Shown: piece by piece, positions 14,336-21,412 of the stretch
How positions within the stretch are numbered: position 1 is the stretch's first letter
How the letters are laid out: every line of letters starts with the position of its first letter
IMG/VR virus record: IMGVR_UViG_3300020411_000820
Coordinates: 1 to 41,243 of that record
From: a virus
Length of the DNA stretch: 41,243 nt
Reading direction: 5' to 3' (one strand)
Program-made: the position numbers and the translations under genes
Notes under the pieces: model-generated
Databases searched by the model: none
Told to the model about the DNA's origin: nothing
What the model saw: only the letters and a program-made list of their open reading frames with translations

Positions 14336-14580
14336 TTGTTAGTAGGTACAAGAGATAGAACTTCTTGCTTAGCTTGGCCAAAGAATTTAATCAATTCGGC
14401 CCAGTATTGAGGGCAGTCAATCATATAAAGATTGTGCCACTCATCAGCATGTAAAGCCCAGCGATTAGCCCAGTCTCTTTGATAGGTAGCCCAGCTGATT
14501 AGCTCGCTATCTCTATCTTCAAGAGCTTTCTTTAGTTCCCTGTTTTCTTCTAGCAATTGAGCGTTTGTTTTTCTTGTCAT
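14332..14580 (-). CDS. Coiled-coil small early protein
   Basis: 82 residues. The N-terminal half is a charged coiled coil (NAQLLEENRELKKALEDRDS), the C-terminal half aromatic (YQRDWANRWALHADEWHNLY, YWAELIKFFGQAKQ). The ATG is preceded by leader copy B (ACCCACCAC, then AAAGGAAC). Its TGA overlaps the start of the 48-residue gene. Function unknown; it could be a host-takeover protein. Confidence 0.6.
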   Translation of the reverse strand: MTRKTNAQLLEENRELKKALEDRDSELISWATYQRDWANRWALHADEWHNLYMIDCPQYWAELIKFFGQAKQEVLSLVPTNK

Positions 14581-14593
14581 TTGATGTTCCTTT

Positions 14594-14739
14594 GTGGTGG
14601 GTTGGTAGGCTTCAAGGTTGCAACTTCCATTAGACCTAAAAGGAATTGCATGAGATCACCCATGCTGGAGTTTTAAAGTTCGTACGCTTGAAGCCAGTGA
14701 GGGATTGAGTCCCTCAGTCTGCCCAATAGTCAGGGCAGA
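14594..14739 (-). promoter_or_regulatory. Early leader element, copy B, with upstream hairpins
   Basis: On the minus strand: hairpin tctgccc/gggcaga (14718-14724 with 14733-14739), hairpin tgaggga/tccctca (14698-14704 with 14710-14716), a 9-bp long-range pairing ggcttcaag/cttgaagcc (14608-14616 with 14687-14695), ACCCACCAC (complement of 14594-14602), AAAGGAAC, then ATG 14580. I see no convincing gene between 14581 and 14748. Confidence 0.65.
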
Positions 14740-14748
14740 GAGAGAAAG

Positions 14749-14868
14749 TCATAGACTGTCATAAATTCTTTGTGGGCAATTAGTCCACGTTCTTTTTATG
14801 ACCGTCCATCCAAGTTCTAATAAAACTGGGATAAGTTTTGGATCATCAATGTAAGTTGAATAATTCAT
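14749..14868 (-). CDS. 39-residue early peptide
   Basis: A short ORF starting on TAATG, sharing a base with the stop of the 55-residue gene. Sequence character: STYIDDPKLIPVLLELGWTV, then a basic, aromatic end with one Cys (KRTWTNCPQRIY). It is coupled to the gene before it and followed by tandem hairpins. Only the coupling and reasonable composition support it. Function unknown. Confidence 0.45.
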   Translation of the reverse strand: MNYSTYIDDPKLIPVLLELGWTVIKRTWTNCPQRIYDSL

Positions 14869-15035
14869 TAGTTTTTAACTATGTTGATAGGCTTTGACTT
14901 ATCAAGTTTTAAATCTTCTAAGTCTTTCTTTGTTATTACTTCCTTCATATTAGAAGTAACATCATCAACAGAATTAATCTCTTTGAGATCTACTTCCTTG
15001 GAAGAATCTCCAAAAGCAAAAACTACTGAAGGCAT
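14868..15035 (-). CDS. 55-residue early protein
   Basis: Starts at ATG 15035 after leader copy C (ACCCACCAC, then ATAGGAAA). Acidic and Ser/Val-rich N-terminal half (PSVVFAFGDSSKEVDLKEIN), Lys-rich helix near the end (KEVITKKDLEDLKLDKSK). No family recognised. A strong leader and coupling to a second small ORF make it likely to be translated. Small acidic early proteins of phages often bind host enzymes, but no target can be named. Confidence 0.6.
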   Translation of the reverse strand: MPSVVFAFGDSSKEVDLKEINSVDDVTSNMKEVITKKDLEDLKLDKSKPINIVKN

Positions 15036-15049
15036 AATTAATTTCCTAT

Positions 15050-15107
15050 GTGGTGGGTTAGTCCCTCAGTTAAGAGGGAAGAGCTAGGTCAGGGTTTGCA
15101 CCTGACC
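15050..15107 (-). promoter_or_regulatory. Early leader element, copy C, with tandem hairpins
   Basis: On the minus strand: stem ggtcagg/cctgacc (15087-15093 with 15101-15107, 7-base loop), stem tccctc/gaggga (15062-15067 with 15074-15079, 6-base loop), then ACCCACCAC (complement of 15050-15058), AGGA and ATG 15035. It occupies the whole gap between the 201-residue and 55-residue genes, so it could also act as a processing or partial termination site. Confidence 0.7.
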
Positions 15108-15115
15108 CCCCGCTT

Positions 15116-15721
15116 TTACGGATTAGCTAATAGGAGATTATAAGACGCATAATTGAACATTCTTCTTTTAAATTCTTTTTGTTCTTTGTTCCATTCAGGC
15201 AAATGATTCAGAACATGACTCCAAGAATCTCTAAATGTTTTCTTACATGCCTTGCACCTAACAATGGGAACCATCTCCCCAAATTCTTTATCCTTTGCTT
15301 GATATTTAACCATGCAAAGCTCAAACATATGGGGATCTTTTCCATTGAAAAATGCTTTTCCTTCTCCCATTTCAGGAAGTTTCAAGCCGTGGTAACAGGG
15401 AACATTGATTAATAATCCTGTGTCATGCCTTAATTGGATTAGACCTGGATGTTCTTCTGTTCCCTTGTATTCGTATGGTTCCCTAATGTTTTCATCTTCA
15501 GGATCTACATAGTCATGTAGTGGTGCAGACCTGTCGTAGTCGTCATAGCTGCCAACCTGCAAATGATCTTCATCAGGGAAAGGCAAACGAAACCACATAT
15601 TCTTGAAACTGTCTTCATAGTCAACCTTGAAGCGATCTTCAAAGCGTAAGTAGTAGCAACTTTCACAGGTTCCAATTTTGATTTGTTCCCCTGTGCTCTT
15701 TAATCGTGCATACTCTCCCAT
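15116..15721 (-). CDS. First early gene: Cys-rich protein
   Basis: 201 residues. Two CxxC pairs (TCESCYYLRF at ~18-27 and VRCKACKKTF at ~155-164) could bind zinc. Between them is an acidic, aromatic region (SYDDYDRSAPLHDYVDPEDE); the C-terminus is helical and charged (EWNKEQKEFKRRMFNYASYN). It is the promoter-proximal gene of the leftward early unit, preceded by leader copy D and a sigma70 promoter, so it should be made first after infection. Host takeover is a reasonable inference. No family recognised beyond a vague memory of cyanophage hypothetical proteins. Confidence 0.7.
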   Translation of the reverse strand: MGEYARLKSTGEQIKIGTCESCYYLRFEDRFKVDYEDSFKNMWFRLPFPDEDHLQVGSYDDYDRSAPLHDYVDPEDENIREPYEYKGTEEHPGLIQLRHDTGLLINVPCYHGLKLPEMGEGKAFFNGKDPHMFELCMVKYQAKDKEFGEMVPIVRCKACKKTFRDSWSHVLNHLPEWNKEQKEFKRRMFNYASYNLLLANP

Positions 15722-15733
15722 GATTGTCTCCTA

Positions 15734-15769
15734 GTGGTGGGTAGTATCGGAGAATATTCCCCCGATACT
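15734..15769 (-). promoter_or_regulatory. Early leader element, copy D, with 5' stem-loop
   Basis: On the minus strand: a perfect 8-bp stem (agtatcgg/ccgatact, 15743-15750 with 15762-15769, 11-base loop), then immediately ACCCACCAC (complement of 15734-15742), TAGGAG and ATG 15721. The stem begins within a few bases of the predicted transcript start, so it should cap the early mRNA. Confidence 0.75.
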
Positions 15770-15772
15770 TCT

Positions 15773-15801
15773 ATGATAGTCCATTCAGATTCTTTTGACA
15801 A
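15773..15801 (-). promoter_or_regulatory. Host sigma70-type early promoter
   Basis: Reading leftward: -35 TTGTCA (complement of 15796-15801), a 17-base spacer and -10 TATCAT (complement of 15773-15778), each one or two bases from consensus. The predicted start is about 15766. It would drive the minus-strand early genes up to and including RNA polymerase by host RNA polymerase, as in T7. Confidence 0.65.
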
Positions 15802-16138
15802 TGGGCGACTAAAAAGAAACATTCAAAGAGCAGTCCCTGACTATCAATATTCATCACAGATTGAAGGGGGTGGCCCCTGTGTAATTAATTAAGGATAGGC
15901 ATGGGGGGTGCAGCCTCATTCCCTAATAGCGTATAAGCCCCTCAGATTTTTTCGGTAAAAATCTAAGAATTATCTTAGATAGGGCGGTGGGATATCTCTC
16001 TTCATATATGGACAGACAGTGAGGGACTGTTATCTTTCGTTTATTGATGCTCTAATTACTCCCCATCACCCGTTAGAGTATCAAAGAAGGGAGTTCTCCT
16101 GTGGTGGGTAGGGCTCCCGCACCAATTGCATAAGGATT
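15802..16138. other. Divergent intergenic control region
   Basis: No gene is supported in these ~340 bases. Contents: an 8-bp perfect palindrome atctaaga/tcttagat (15961-15968 with 15973-15980); a 5-bp hairpin acagt/actgt (16016-16020 with 16026-16030); a 12-bp stem with one G-U pair, ttgatgctctaa/ttagagtatcaa (16044-16055 with 16073-16084), whose loop holds CACCCGTTA; an oligo-T stretch at 15947-15952; and an orphan ACCCACCAC leader motif. It separates leftward early genes from rightward late genes and is the best place for late promoters and possibly a replication origin. Confidence 0.6.
16101..16109 (-). promoter_or_regulatory. Orphan copy E of the ACCCACCAC leader motif
   Basis: On the minus strand ACCCACCAC is followed by AGGAG, as in copy D, but no ATG-led gene follows. 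The nearest frames (a TTG ORF of three codons and an ATG ORF of four) are trivial. It may mark a lost gene, or act in another role just before the packaging genes. A 5-bp inverted repeat gggag/ctccc (16089-16093 with 16114-16118) encloses it. Confidence 0.5.
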
Positions 16139-16366
16139 ATGAAATCGACAGATGTATTAGCGGATGTACATGAGTTATTAGCACAATGGTGCTTAGAGAA
16201 ATTGAAGGAAGGGAATGTAAATGCAGCAGATCTGAATATTATTAGGCAGTTTCTGAAAGATAATCAGATCAGTGCGCAACCAGTAGAGGAAACAAGCTTT
16301 GGGGAGTTGGCTAAAGCATTACCTGAGATAGAAAATGTAGTGCAGTTACAGAAGAAGAGAGCATAA
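16139..16366 (+). CDS. Small terminase subunit (gp18-like)
   Basis: 75 residues, a helical acidic protein (DVHELLAQWCLEKLKEGN, ADLNIIRQFLKDNQI) ending in a basic LQKKRA. Position directly before the large terminase, with no spacing, and size (T7 gp18 is 89 residues) identify it. It should recognise concatemeric DNA for packaging. AAGGA lies just before the ATG. It is the first gene of the rightward late unit. Confidence 0.8.
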   Translation: MKSTDVLADVHELLAQWCLEKLKEGNVNAADLNIIRQFLKDNQISAQPVEETSFGELAKALPEIENVVQLQKKRA

Positions 16367-18103
16367 ATGAAAGGAAAGTGGGAACCATTACCTGAACCCT
16401 TCAGTAATGACTTCAGATATTTCCTGGTAGTGGTGTGGAAACACCTTCAATTACCAAAACCAACACCAATACAGTTGGATATTGCAGAATATATGCAGGA
16501 TGGGCCTAAAAGAAGGATCATTGAAGCGTTTAGAGGAGTAGGAAAGAGCTGGATGGCAGCAGCTTATGTACTTTGGCTGCTAAGAAACGATCCACAGAAG
16601 AAAATTATGGTGGTGTCGGCTAGTAAAACAAGGGCTGATGACTTTGCACAGTTCTGTTTAAGGTTAATTAGAGAGATGAATATACTGAAATGCTTAGATC
16701 CTGATAGAGATGAGCAAAGAAGTGCAAGTAATAGGTTTGATGTAAGACCATCTATCCCAGATCAGAGTCCTTCTGTGAAATCAGTGGGTATTTTTGGGCA
16801 ATTAACTGGATCTAGGGCAGATTTAATACTTGCTGATGACGTTGAGGTTCCTAATACTGCTTGGACAGTAGGAATGAGAGAGAAATTATTACACTCAGTC
16901 GGAGAATTTAATGCAATCTTGAAACCTGGTGGGGAGATTATGTTCTTAGGAACGCCCCAAACAGAAGAAAGTATCTATAACAAGCTGAGAACTAAAAGTT
17001 ATCAATGTCGTATTTGGCCTTCACGTTATCCAAAAAATCCCGATAAATATGGAGATGCTCTCGCTCCAGTAATCCTGGATAGATGCGTCGATAGAAAGAA
17101 TATGCCGACAGATCCTGATCGCTTTTCGGAGATGGACCTAGTTGAGAGAGAAGCCAGTTACGGACGATCACAATTTACCCTCCAGTTTCAACTTGATACT
17201 ACTCTTTCTGACCTACAAAGATTCCCTCTTCGCTTAAGTGATTTAATTGTGATGGAGGTAGATCAGAATGCACCAGAGAAATTGGTCTGGTCTTCTGGTG
17301 CTGAATACAGAATTAATGATTTACCGACTGTCGGCTTTAGTGGAGATTATTACCACCGACCTGCTTTTATTCATGGTGATTGGATTGAGTTTCAAGGATG
17401 CGTAATGTTTGTTGACCCTTCAGGTCGAGGTATGGATGAAACTGCTTATGCAATAGTCGCTCAATTAAATGGAAATTTATTTGTATTAGAGGTCGGTGCT
17501 TTTAGAGAAGGTTATACAGAGCCAGTTTTAGAAGGTCTAGCCCAAGCAGCAAAACGACAGAAAGTAAAACTGATTCTTCTTGAAGACCAGTTTGGACAAG
17601 GAATGTTACAAAGTTTGCTCCAGCCTTATTTGAGAAATATTTATCCATGCACTATTGAACCAGTTAGAAGCAATATGCAAAAGGAAAGAAGAATAATCAA
17701 TGCTCTTGAACCAGTTTTAAATCAACATAGATTAATAATTAATAGATCAGTCGTAGAAAAAGATTCACAACCTAGAGATGATGATCCCATAGAAACAGCC
17801 TTGGCATATCAGCTGTTTCACCAGATGACACACTTAACTGTCGATAAGAATTGTTTACAACATGATGATAGATTAGACGCATTAGCTGGTGCTATTGAAT
17901 ACTGGAATGAGTCTCTTGCTATAGATGAGAATAGAGCTATTAAAGAACGTGAAGCAGAACTCTGGGATCTTGAATTGGCTGCGCACAAGGGAGATATTGA
18001 AGGGGCTCTCGACGCAAAAGTACTTGGGATTCCTCTTGCATCGCTCCCACAAAGTCGAGGAAAAGAAATCTGGATGCCTGATAGAGAAAAAGTCGGACGT
18101 TAA
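16367..18103 (+). CDS. Large terminase subunit (gp19-like)
   Basis: 578 residues (T7 gp19 is 586). The ATPase domain has Walker A FRGVGKS with K60 and Walker B ADLILADDVE. The RNase-H-like nuclease has D350 (FVDPSGRGMDE), ILLEDQFGQGM and a C-terminal HDDRLDALAG (D500/D501/D504). It pumps DNA into the prohead and cuts concatemers. It follows small terminase directly and precedes small genes and the portal, the T7-like cyanophage order. Confidence 0.96.
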   Translation: MKGKWEPLPEPFSNDFRYFLVVVWKHLQLPKPTPIQLDIAEYMQDGPKRRIIEAFRGVGKSWMAAAYVLWLLRNDPQKKIMVVSASKTRADDFAQFCLRLIREMNILKCLDPDRDEQRSASNRFDVRPSIPDQSPSVKSVGIFGQLTGSRADLILADDVEVPNTAWTVGMREKLLHSVGEFNAILKPGGEIMFLGTPQTEESIYNKLRTKSYQCRIWPSRYPKNPDKYGDALAPVILDRCVDRKNMPTDPDRFSEMDLVEREASYGRSQFTLQFQLDTTLSDLQRFPLRLSDLIVMEVDQNAPEKLVWSSGAEYRINDLPTVGFSGDYYHRPAFIHGDWIEFQGCVMFVDPSGRGMDETAYAIVAQLNGNLFVLEVGAFREGYTEPVLEGLAQAAKRQKVKLILLEDQFGQGMLQSLLQPYLRNIYPCTIEPVRSNMQKERRIINALEPVLNQHRLIINRSVVEKDSQPRDDDPIETALAYQLFHQMTHLTVDKNCLQHDDRLDALAGAIEYWNESLAIDENRAIKEREAELWDLELAAHKGDIEGALDAKVLGIPLASLPQSRGKEIWMPDREKVGR

Positions 18104-18149
18104 AATTAAAAGGCCAAGAGCTTTTGTTATTCGTATCCCTGGTGTTTTT

Positions 18150-18311
18150 ATGGGGATGTCGTCTGAATATTGTGGAGGATTTCAAACTGTGGTGATGGCA
18201 GCAACCATGGATCAAGCATGGGAAGTTGCTACTGACACAGATGAATGGGAGCTACTAGATTTTGAAGTATCTAAAGTTATGATATTTCCTAAAGATCCTA
18301 CACAGTTATGA
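18150..18311 (+). CDS. Small protein, start uncertain
   Basis: 53 residues from the first usable ATG (MGMSSEYCGGFQTVVMAATM, then QAWEVATDTDEWELLDFEV). The coding look extends upstream in frame (KIKRPRAFVIRIPGVF) to the terminase stop, where no ATG/GTG/TTG is available. A TTG or ATG further up would overlap terminase by ~60-180 bases. The end overlaps the next ATG (ATGA). No family recognised. Confidence 0.5.
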   Translation: MGMSSEYCGGFQTVVMAATMDQAWEVATDTDEWELLDFEVSKVMIFPKDPTQL

Positions 18312-18499
18312 ATGATGATGAAATGCTTTGGCCTCCGATAGATGAAATGCTCATCCGTCGTTTGAAAGAAATTTATCCAGATAAATGTCCTTCTATTGAA
18401 ACTCCTGATAGAGAGATATGGAGATACTTAGGTCAAGTTGAATTGGTAAGAATGCTCGAATCCGTCTACACTGAACAAAACAAGCTTAACGAGGATTGA
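18308..18499 (+). CDS. Small acidic protein
   Basis: 63 residues, coupled to the upstream ORF by ATGA. Acidic and helical (NDDEMLWPPIDEMLIRRLKE, IYPDKCPSIETPDREIWRYL). It lies between large terminase and portal, where cyanophage podoviruses often have small uncharacterised genes. Function unknown. Confidence 0.6.
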   Translation: MNDDEMLWPPIDEMLIRRLKEIYPDKCPSIETPDREIWRYLGQVELVRMLESVYTEQNKLNED

Positions 18500-18501
18500 T
18501 T

Positions 18502-18801
18502 ATGTGCGGAAGCGGAGGCGGAGGCGGAGGAAGTAATGCAGCAAGCCTTGCTCTCCAAAGACAATCTCTAGCTTTATCTAGGGAACAATTTGAAGAAAGT
18601 AAAAGGCAATGGGGGAAGCAGATGGAATGGCAGAAACAAAAATCGGATGAACAGAAAAGAGCTGCTGAAGCTAGACCAGGTAAAGGCCCCGTTAGAACTG
18701 CTGATTATGCAGCGCCTGCTTTAGGTGATCGTTCTGGTTTAGGTTTTGGAAAAGATAGACTGAAAAGACAGGTTCAAGGTACAGGTCTAGGTATCACTTA
18801 A
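18502..18801 (+). CDS. Gly-rich small protein before portal
   Basis: 99 residues from ATG 18502 (GAGG upstream). It opens MCGSGGGGGGSN, then a Gln/Lys/Arg-rich helix (LSREQFEESKRQWGKQMEWQ, KQKSDEQKRAAEARPG), then RSGLGFGKDRLKRQ and a GTGLGIT end. I recall similar Met-Cys-Gly proteins next to the portal in marine podoviruses. Virion component or head-completion role is a guess. Confidence 0.6.
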   Translation: MCGSGGGGGGSNAASLALQRQSLALSREQFEESKRQWGKQMEWQKQKSDEQKRAAEARPGKGPVRTADYAAPALGDRSGLGFGKDRLKRQVQGTGLGIT

Positions 18802-18804
18802 ATC

Positions 18805-20553
18805 ATGGAATTAAACATCACCACTAATGTTGATGCTCAACCAGGCAAATCACCTTCTAAAGCAAAGGAAGGTACTGTTGCTTCTCGGTATGAACAATTA
18901 AAAACTAATCGCAATCCGTATGAAGATCGAGCTGTTGATTCAGCAAAAGTAACAATTCCTTCTCTCTTTACCAATGAAGTACATGGAGATCAAGGTCGTT
19001 TAAAAACTCCATATCAATCAACAGGAGCTAGAGGTTTATTACATTTAGCCAATAAGCTTGGGTTAAGTTTATTCCCACCTAATACTCCTTTCTTTAAATT
19101 AGAAATAGATAATCTTGCTCTGAATGTAGAAGAAGCTGGCCCAGAAATAAAGACTGAACTTGATACTGCATTGGTCAAAGTTGAACAAGCAGTAATGACA
19201 ATGCTTGAAACTATGTCAGCTAGAGCTTCTCTCCATGAAGCTTTTAAACAGTTACTAGTTTCTGGAAATGTATTACTTTATGTAAACCCAGAAGGAATAC
19301 GAGTTATTCATCTTCAGAACTATTGTGTCCAACGTGATCCGATGGGTAAGATCACAGAGATTATTGTCGAAGAAGAAGTATATCCAGAAGCCTTACCTAA
19401 AGGATTTCTCGCAGATAAATTAGAAGATGATAAAACTACTGGGCCTGTAAAGAAAACAGTTAAGGTTTATACCTGCGTTAAGTTTGATAAAGGAGTCGCT
19501 ACTTGGTATCAGGAAGCTAAAGGAGAAGAAGTTCCAAATACATATGGTATGTGTCCAGAAGGATGTAGTCCTTGGATTTGTCTCAGATTTAATCGACTCT
19601 CAGATGAAGAATATGGACGTTCATTTATTGAACAGTTCTATGGTGATTTACTTTCTCTTGAGTCGTTATATCAAAGTGTTCTTGAAGGTAGTGCAGCCGC
19701 TGCAAAGATTCTCTTTTTAGTTAATCCAAATGGAACTACTAGACCAAGAACAATCGCTAATGCCGCAAATGGTTCAATAATTCAGGGGAATGCGGCTGAT
19801 GTCACTGTCATTCAAAGTCAGAAAGCTCAAGATCTAGGAATAGCTCAACAAACAATTGAAAGAATTGAAGGCAGATTACAGTTTGCTTTCTTACTTAACA
19901 CAGCAATTCAAAGGCCTGGTGAAAGAGTTACCGCAGAAGAAATTAGATTTATGGCACAGGAACTCGAAGCATCCATTGGAGGATTGTATTCAATACTGAC
20001 GCAAGAACTACAGCTGCCACTAGTGCATAGACTTATCTACATCTTGCAAAGACAGAAGAAATTACCTAACTTCCCTAATAGCGAACAAACAGGCGAACCA
20101 TTAGTTAATCCGAAACCTGTTACAGGTTTAGAAGCTATTGGTCGTGGAGATGATCGCAACAAACTTGTTGAGTTTATCTCTATCGCTAACCAAGCTCTTG
20201 GCCCTGAGGTCATGGCTCAGTATCTAAACATGGGAGAAGCTTTAAGGCGTTTAGCTGCAAGTGGTTCCATTGATACTACTAATCTAGTCAAGACTCCAGA
20301 GCAATTACAACAAGAGCAAATTCAAGCGCAAACTGAACAACAGCAAATGCAGGAACAACAAATGATGTTATCTGCAATGCAGTCAGGCGCAGCTGCGAAA
20401 GTAGCTGACAATTACACCAAAGAAGGAGCACCTTATGGCCCCCAGTTCACCGAAGGAGGAGGCACAGCAAACGCCCTCCCCCAACCAGTCCAAGACCCAG
20501 GAATCCCCAGCGGCCCCACAGGAGGTCAAGCCCAAGGCCAAGCCGAAGGCTAA
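18805..20553 (+). CDS. Portal (head-tail connector, gp8-like)
   Basis: 582 residues (T7 gp8 is 536). The first ~490 residues resemble T7-type connectors (SRYEQLKTNRNPYEDRAVD, STGARGLLHLANKLGLSLFP, then PPNTPFFKLEI; the long helical region FLLNTAIQRPGERVTAEEIR). The tail is Gln-rich (QQEQIQAQTEQQQMQEQQ) then Gly/Pro-rich. It forms the dodecameric ring for DNA entry and tail attachment. The last 119 bases also encode part of a second protein in another frame. Confidence 0.95.
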   Translation: MELNITTNVDAQPGKSPSKAKEGTVASRYEQLKTNRNPYEDRAVDSAKVTIPSLFTNEVHGDQGRLKTPYQSTGARGLLHLANKLGLSLFPPNTPFFKLEIDNLALNVEEAGPEIKTELDTALVKVEQAVMTMLETMSARASLHEAFKQLLVSGNVLLYVNPEGIRVIHLQNYCVQRDPMGKITEIIVEEEVYPEALPKGFLADKLEDDKTTGPVKKTVKVYTCVKFDKGVATWYQEAKGEEVPNTYGMCPEGCSPWICLRFNRLSDEEYGRSFIEQFYGDLLSLESLYQSVLEGSAAAAKILFLVNPNGTTRPRTIANAANGSIIQGNAADVTVIQSQKAQDLGIAQQTIERIEGRLQFAFLLNTAIQRPGERVTAEEIRFMAQELEASIGGLYSILTQELQLPLVHRLIYILQRQKKLPNFPNSEQTGEPLVNPKPVTGLEAIGRGDDRNKLVEFISIANQALGPEVMAQYLNMGEALRRLAASGSIDTTNLVKTPEQLQQEQIQAQTEQQQMQEQQMMLSAMQSGAAAKVADNYTKEGAPYGPQFTEGGGTANALPQPVQDPGIPSGPTGGQAQGQAEG

Positions 20554-20605
20554 AGTTGAGCCTGGTGTAACTCAGGACAACGATCAACATTACACAATTC
20601 GCTAG
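20435..20605 (+). CDS. Overlapping 56-residue gene in the portal 3' end
   Basis: A +1-frame ORF begins at ATG 20435 behind a strong Shine-Dalgarno (AAGGAG, 7 bases upstream) and passes the portal stop by 52 bases, ending 8 bases before the scaffold ATG. It is Pro/Lys/Glu-rich (SSPKEEEx-type start, then EVKPKAKPKAKVEPGVTQDN) and ends DQHYTIR. The local rise in C and G fits selection on two frames. It may be a small head-assembly or decoration protein; I have a faint memory of similar Lys/Pro proteins here in marine podoviruses. Confidence 0.65.
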   Translation: MAPSSPKEEAQQTPSPNQSKTQESPAAPQEVKPKAKPKAKVEPGVTQDNDQHYTIR

Positions 20606-20613
20606 TACCCACC

Positions 20614-21402
20614 ATGCCAGAAGCACTCACTATTAAAGACGCTCCAACACCAGCAGTCGCACCAGAAGAATCAACCGAAACCACAGAAGAATCTGGGCTG
20701 CTTGCTGGTAAGTACAAATCGCAGGAGGAGTTGGAGAAAGGTTATCTCGAACTCCAAAAGCAATTAGGAAAAGGAGAACCCGCAGAAGGTTCTGAAATTA
20801 CTGATTCAGAACCAGAAGAAACTTCTGAACCTTCTAGTGCAACAGAGATTTATGGTGAATATATAGGTAGCAAGTTTGATGAGGCTGGTATTGATTACGA
20901 AGGGATGAATACCAGATGGCAAGAATCAGGTCAATTAACAGATGATGATTACAAGGAATTAGGAGACGCAGGTTTTAGCCGTGAGATGGTCGAGGCTTAT
21001 CTTCAGGGTATTCAATTTAATGCTCAAAGAGATACTGAGTTACAGCAAGGACAAGTTAAAGAGATTCAAGATATGTATGGAGGCGAAGCTGCTTATGGAG
21101 AAATGATTGGTTGGGCAGCTGGAGTCTTAACAGATAGTGAAAAAGCTGCCTTTGATATGGCCATCAAAAATCCAAATTATGACATGGTAAAACTTGCTGT
21201 AGCTGGGTTACATGCTCGTTATATGGCAGAAGGGAATAAGGAGCCAAAGCTAGTCAGTGGAAGGACTAACAGAAGATCAACTAAAGCTAAGTTTGAATCA
21301 ATGGCTCAGGTCGTTGCTGCTATGAATGATCCTCTTTATGCTTCAGATCCTGCATTTAGAAAACAAGTGGAAGAGAAACTTTCTAGGTCAAATGTCATTT
21401 AA
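20614..21402 (+). CDS. Scaffolding protein (gp9-like)
   Basis: 262 residues (T7 gp9 is 307). Very acidic, helical and low in aromatics at the N-terminus (APEESTETTEESGLLAGKY, KSQEELEKGYLELQKQLGKG), with a basic C-terminus (SGRTNRRSTKAKFESM, then DPAFRKQVEEKLSRS), as expected for an internal scaffold whose basic end contacts the capsid. It lies between portal and capsid. The ATG directly follows ACCCACC (20607-20613), and no Shine-Dalgarno is visible. Confidence 0.92.
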   Translation: MPEALTIKDAPTPAVAPEESTETTEESGLLAGKYKSQEELEKGYLELQKQLGKGEPAEGSEITDSEPEETSEPSSATEIYGEYIGSKFDEAGIDYEGMNTRWQESGQLTDDDYKELGDAGFSREMVEAYLQGIQFNAQRDTELQQGQVKEIQDMYGGEAAYGEMIGWAAGVLTDSEKAAFDMAIKNPNYDMVKLAVAGLHARYMAEGNKEPKLVSGRTNRRSTKAKFESMAQVVAAMNDPLYASDPAFRKQVEEKLSRSNVI

Positions 21403-21412
21403 GAGTTATTAT

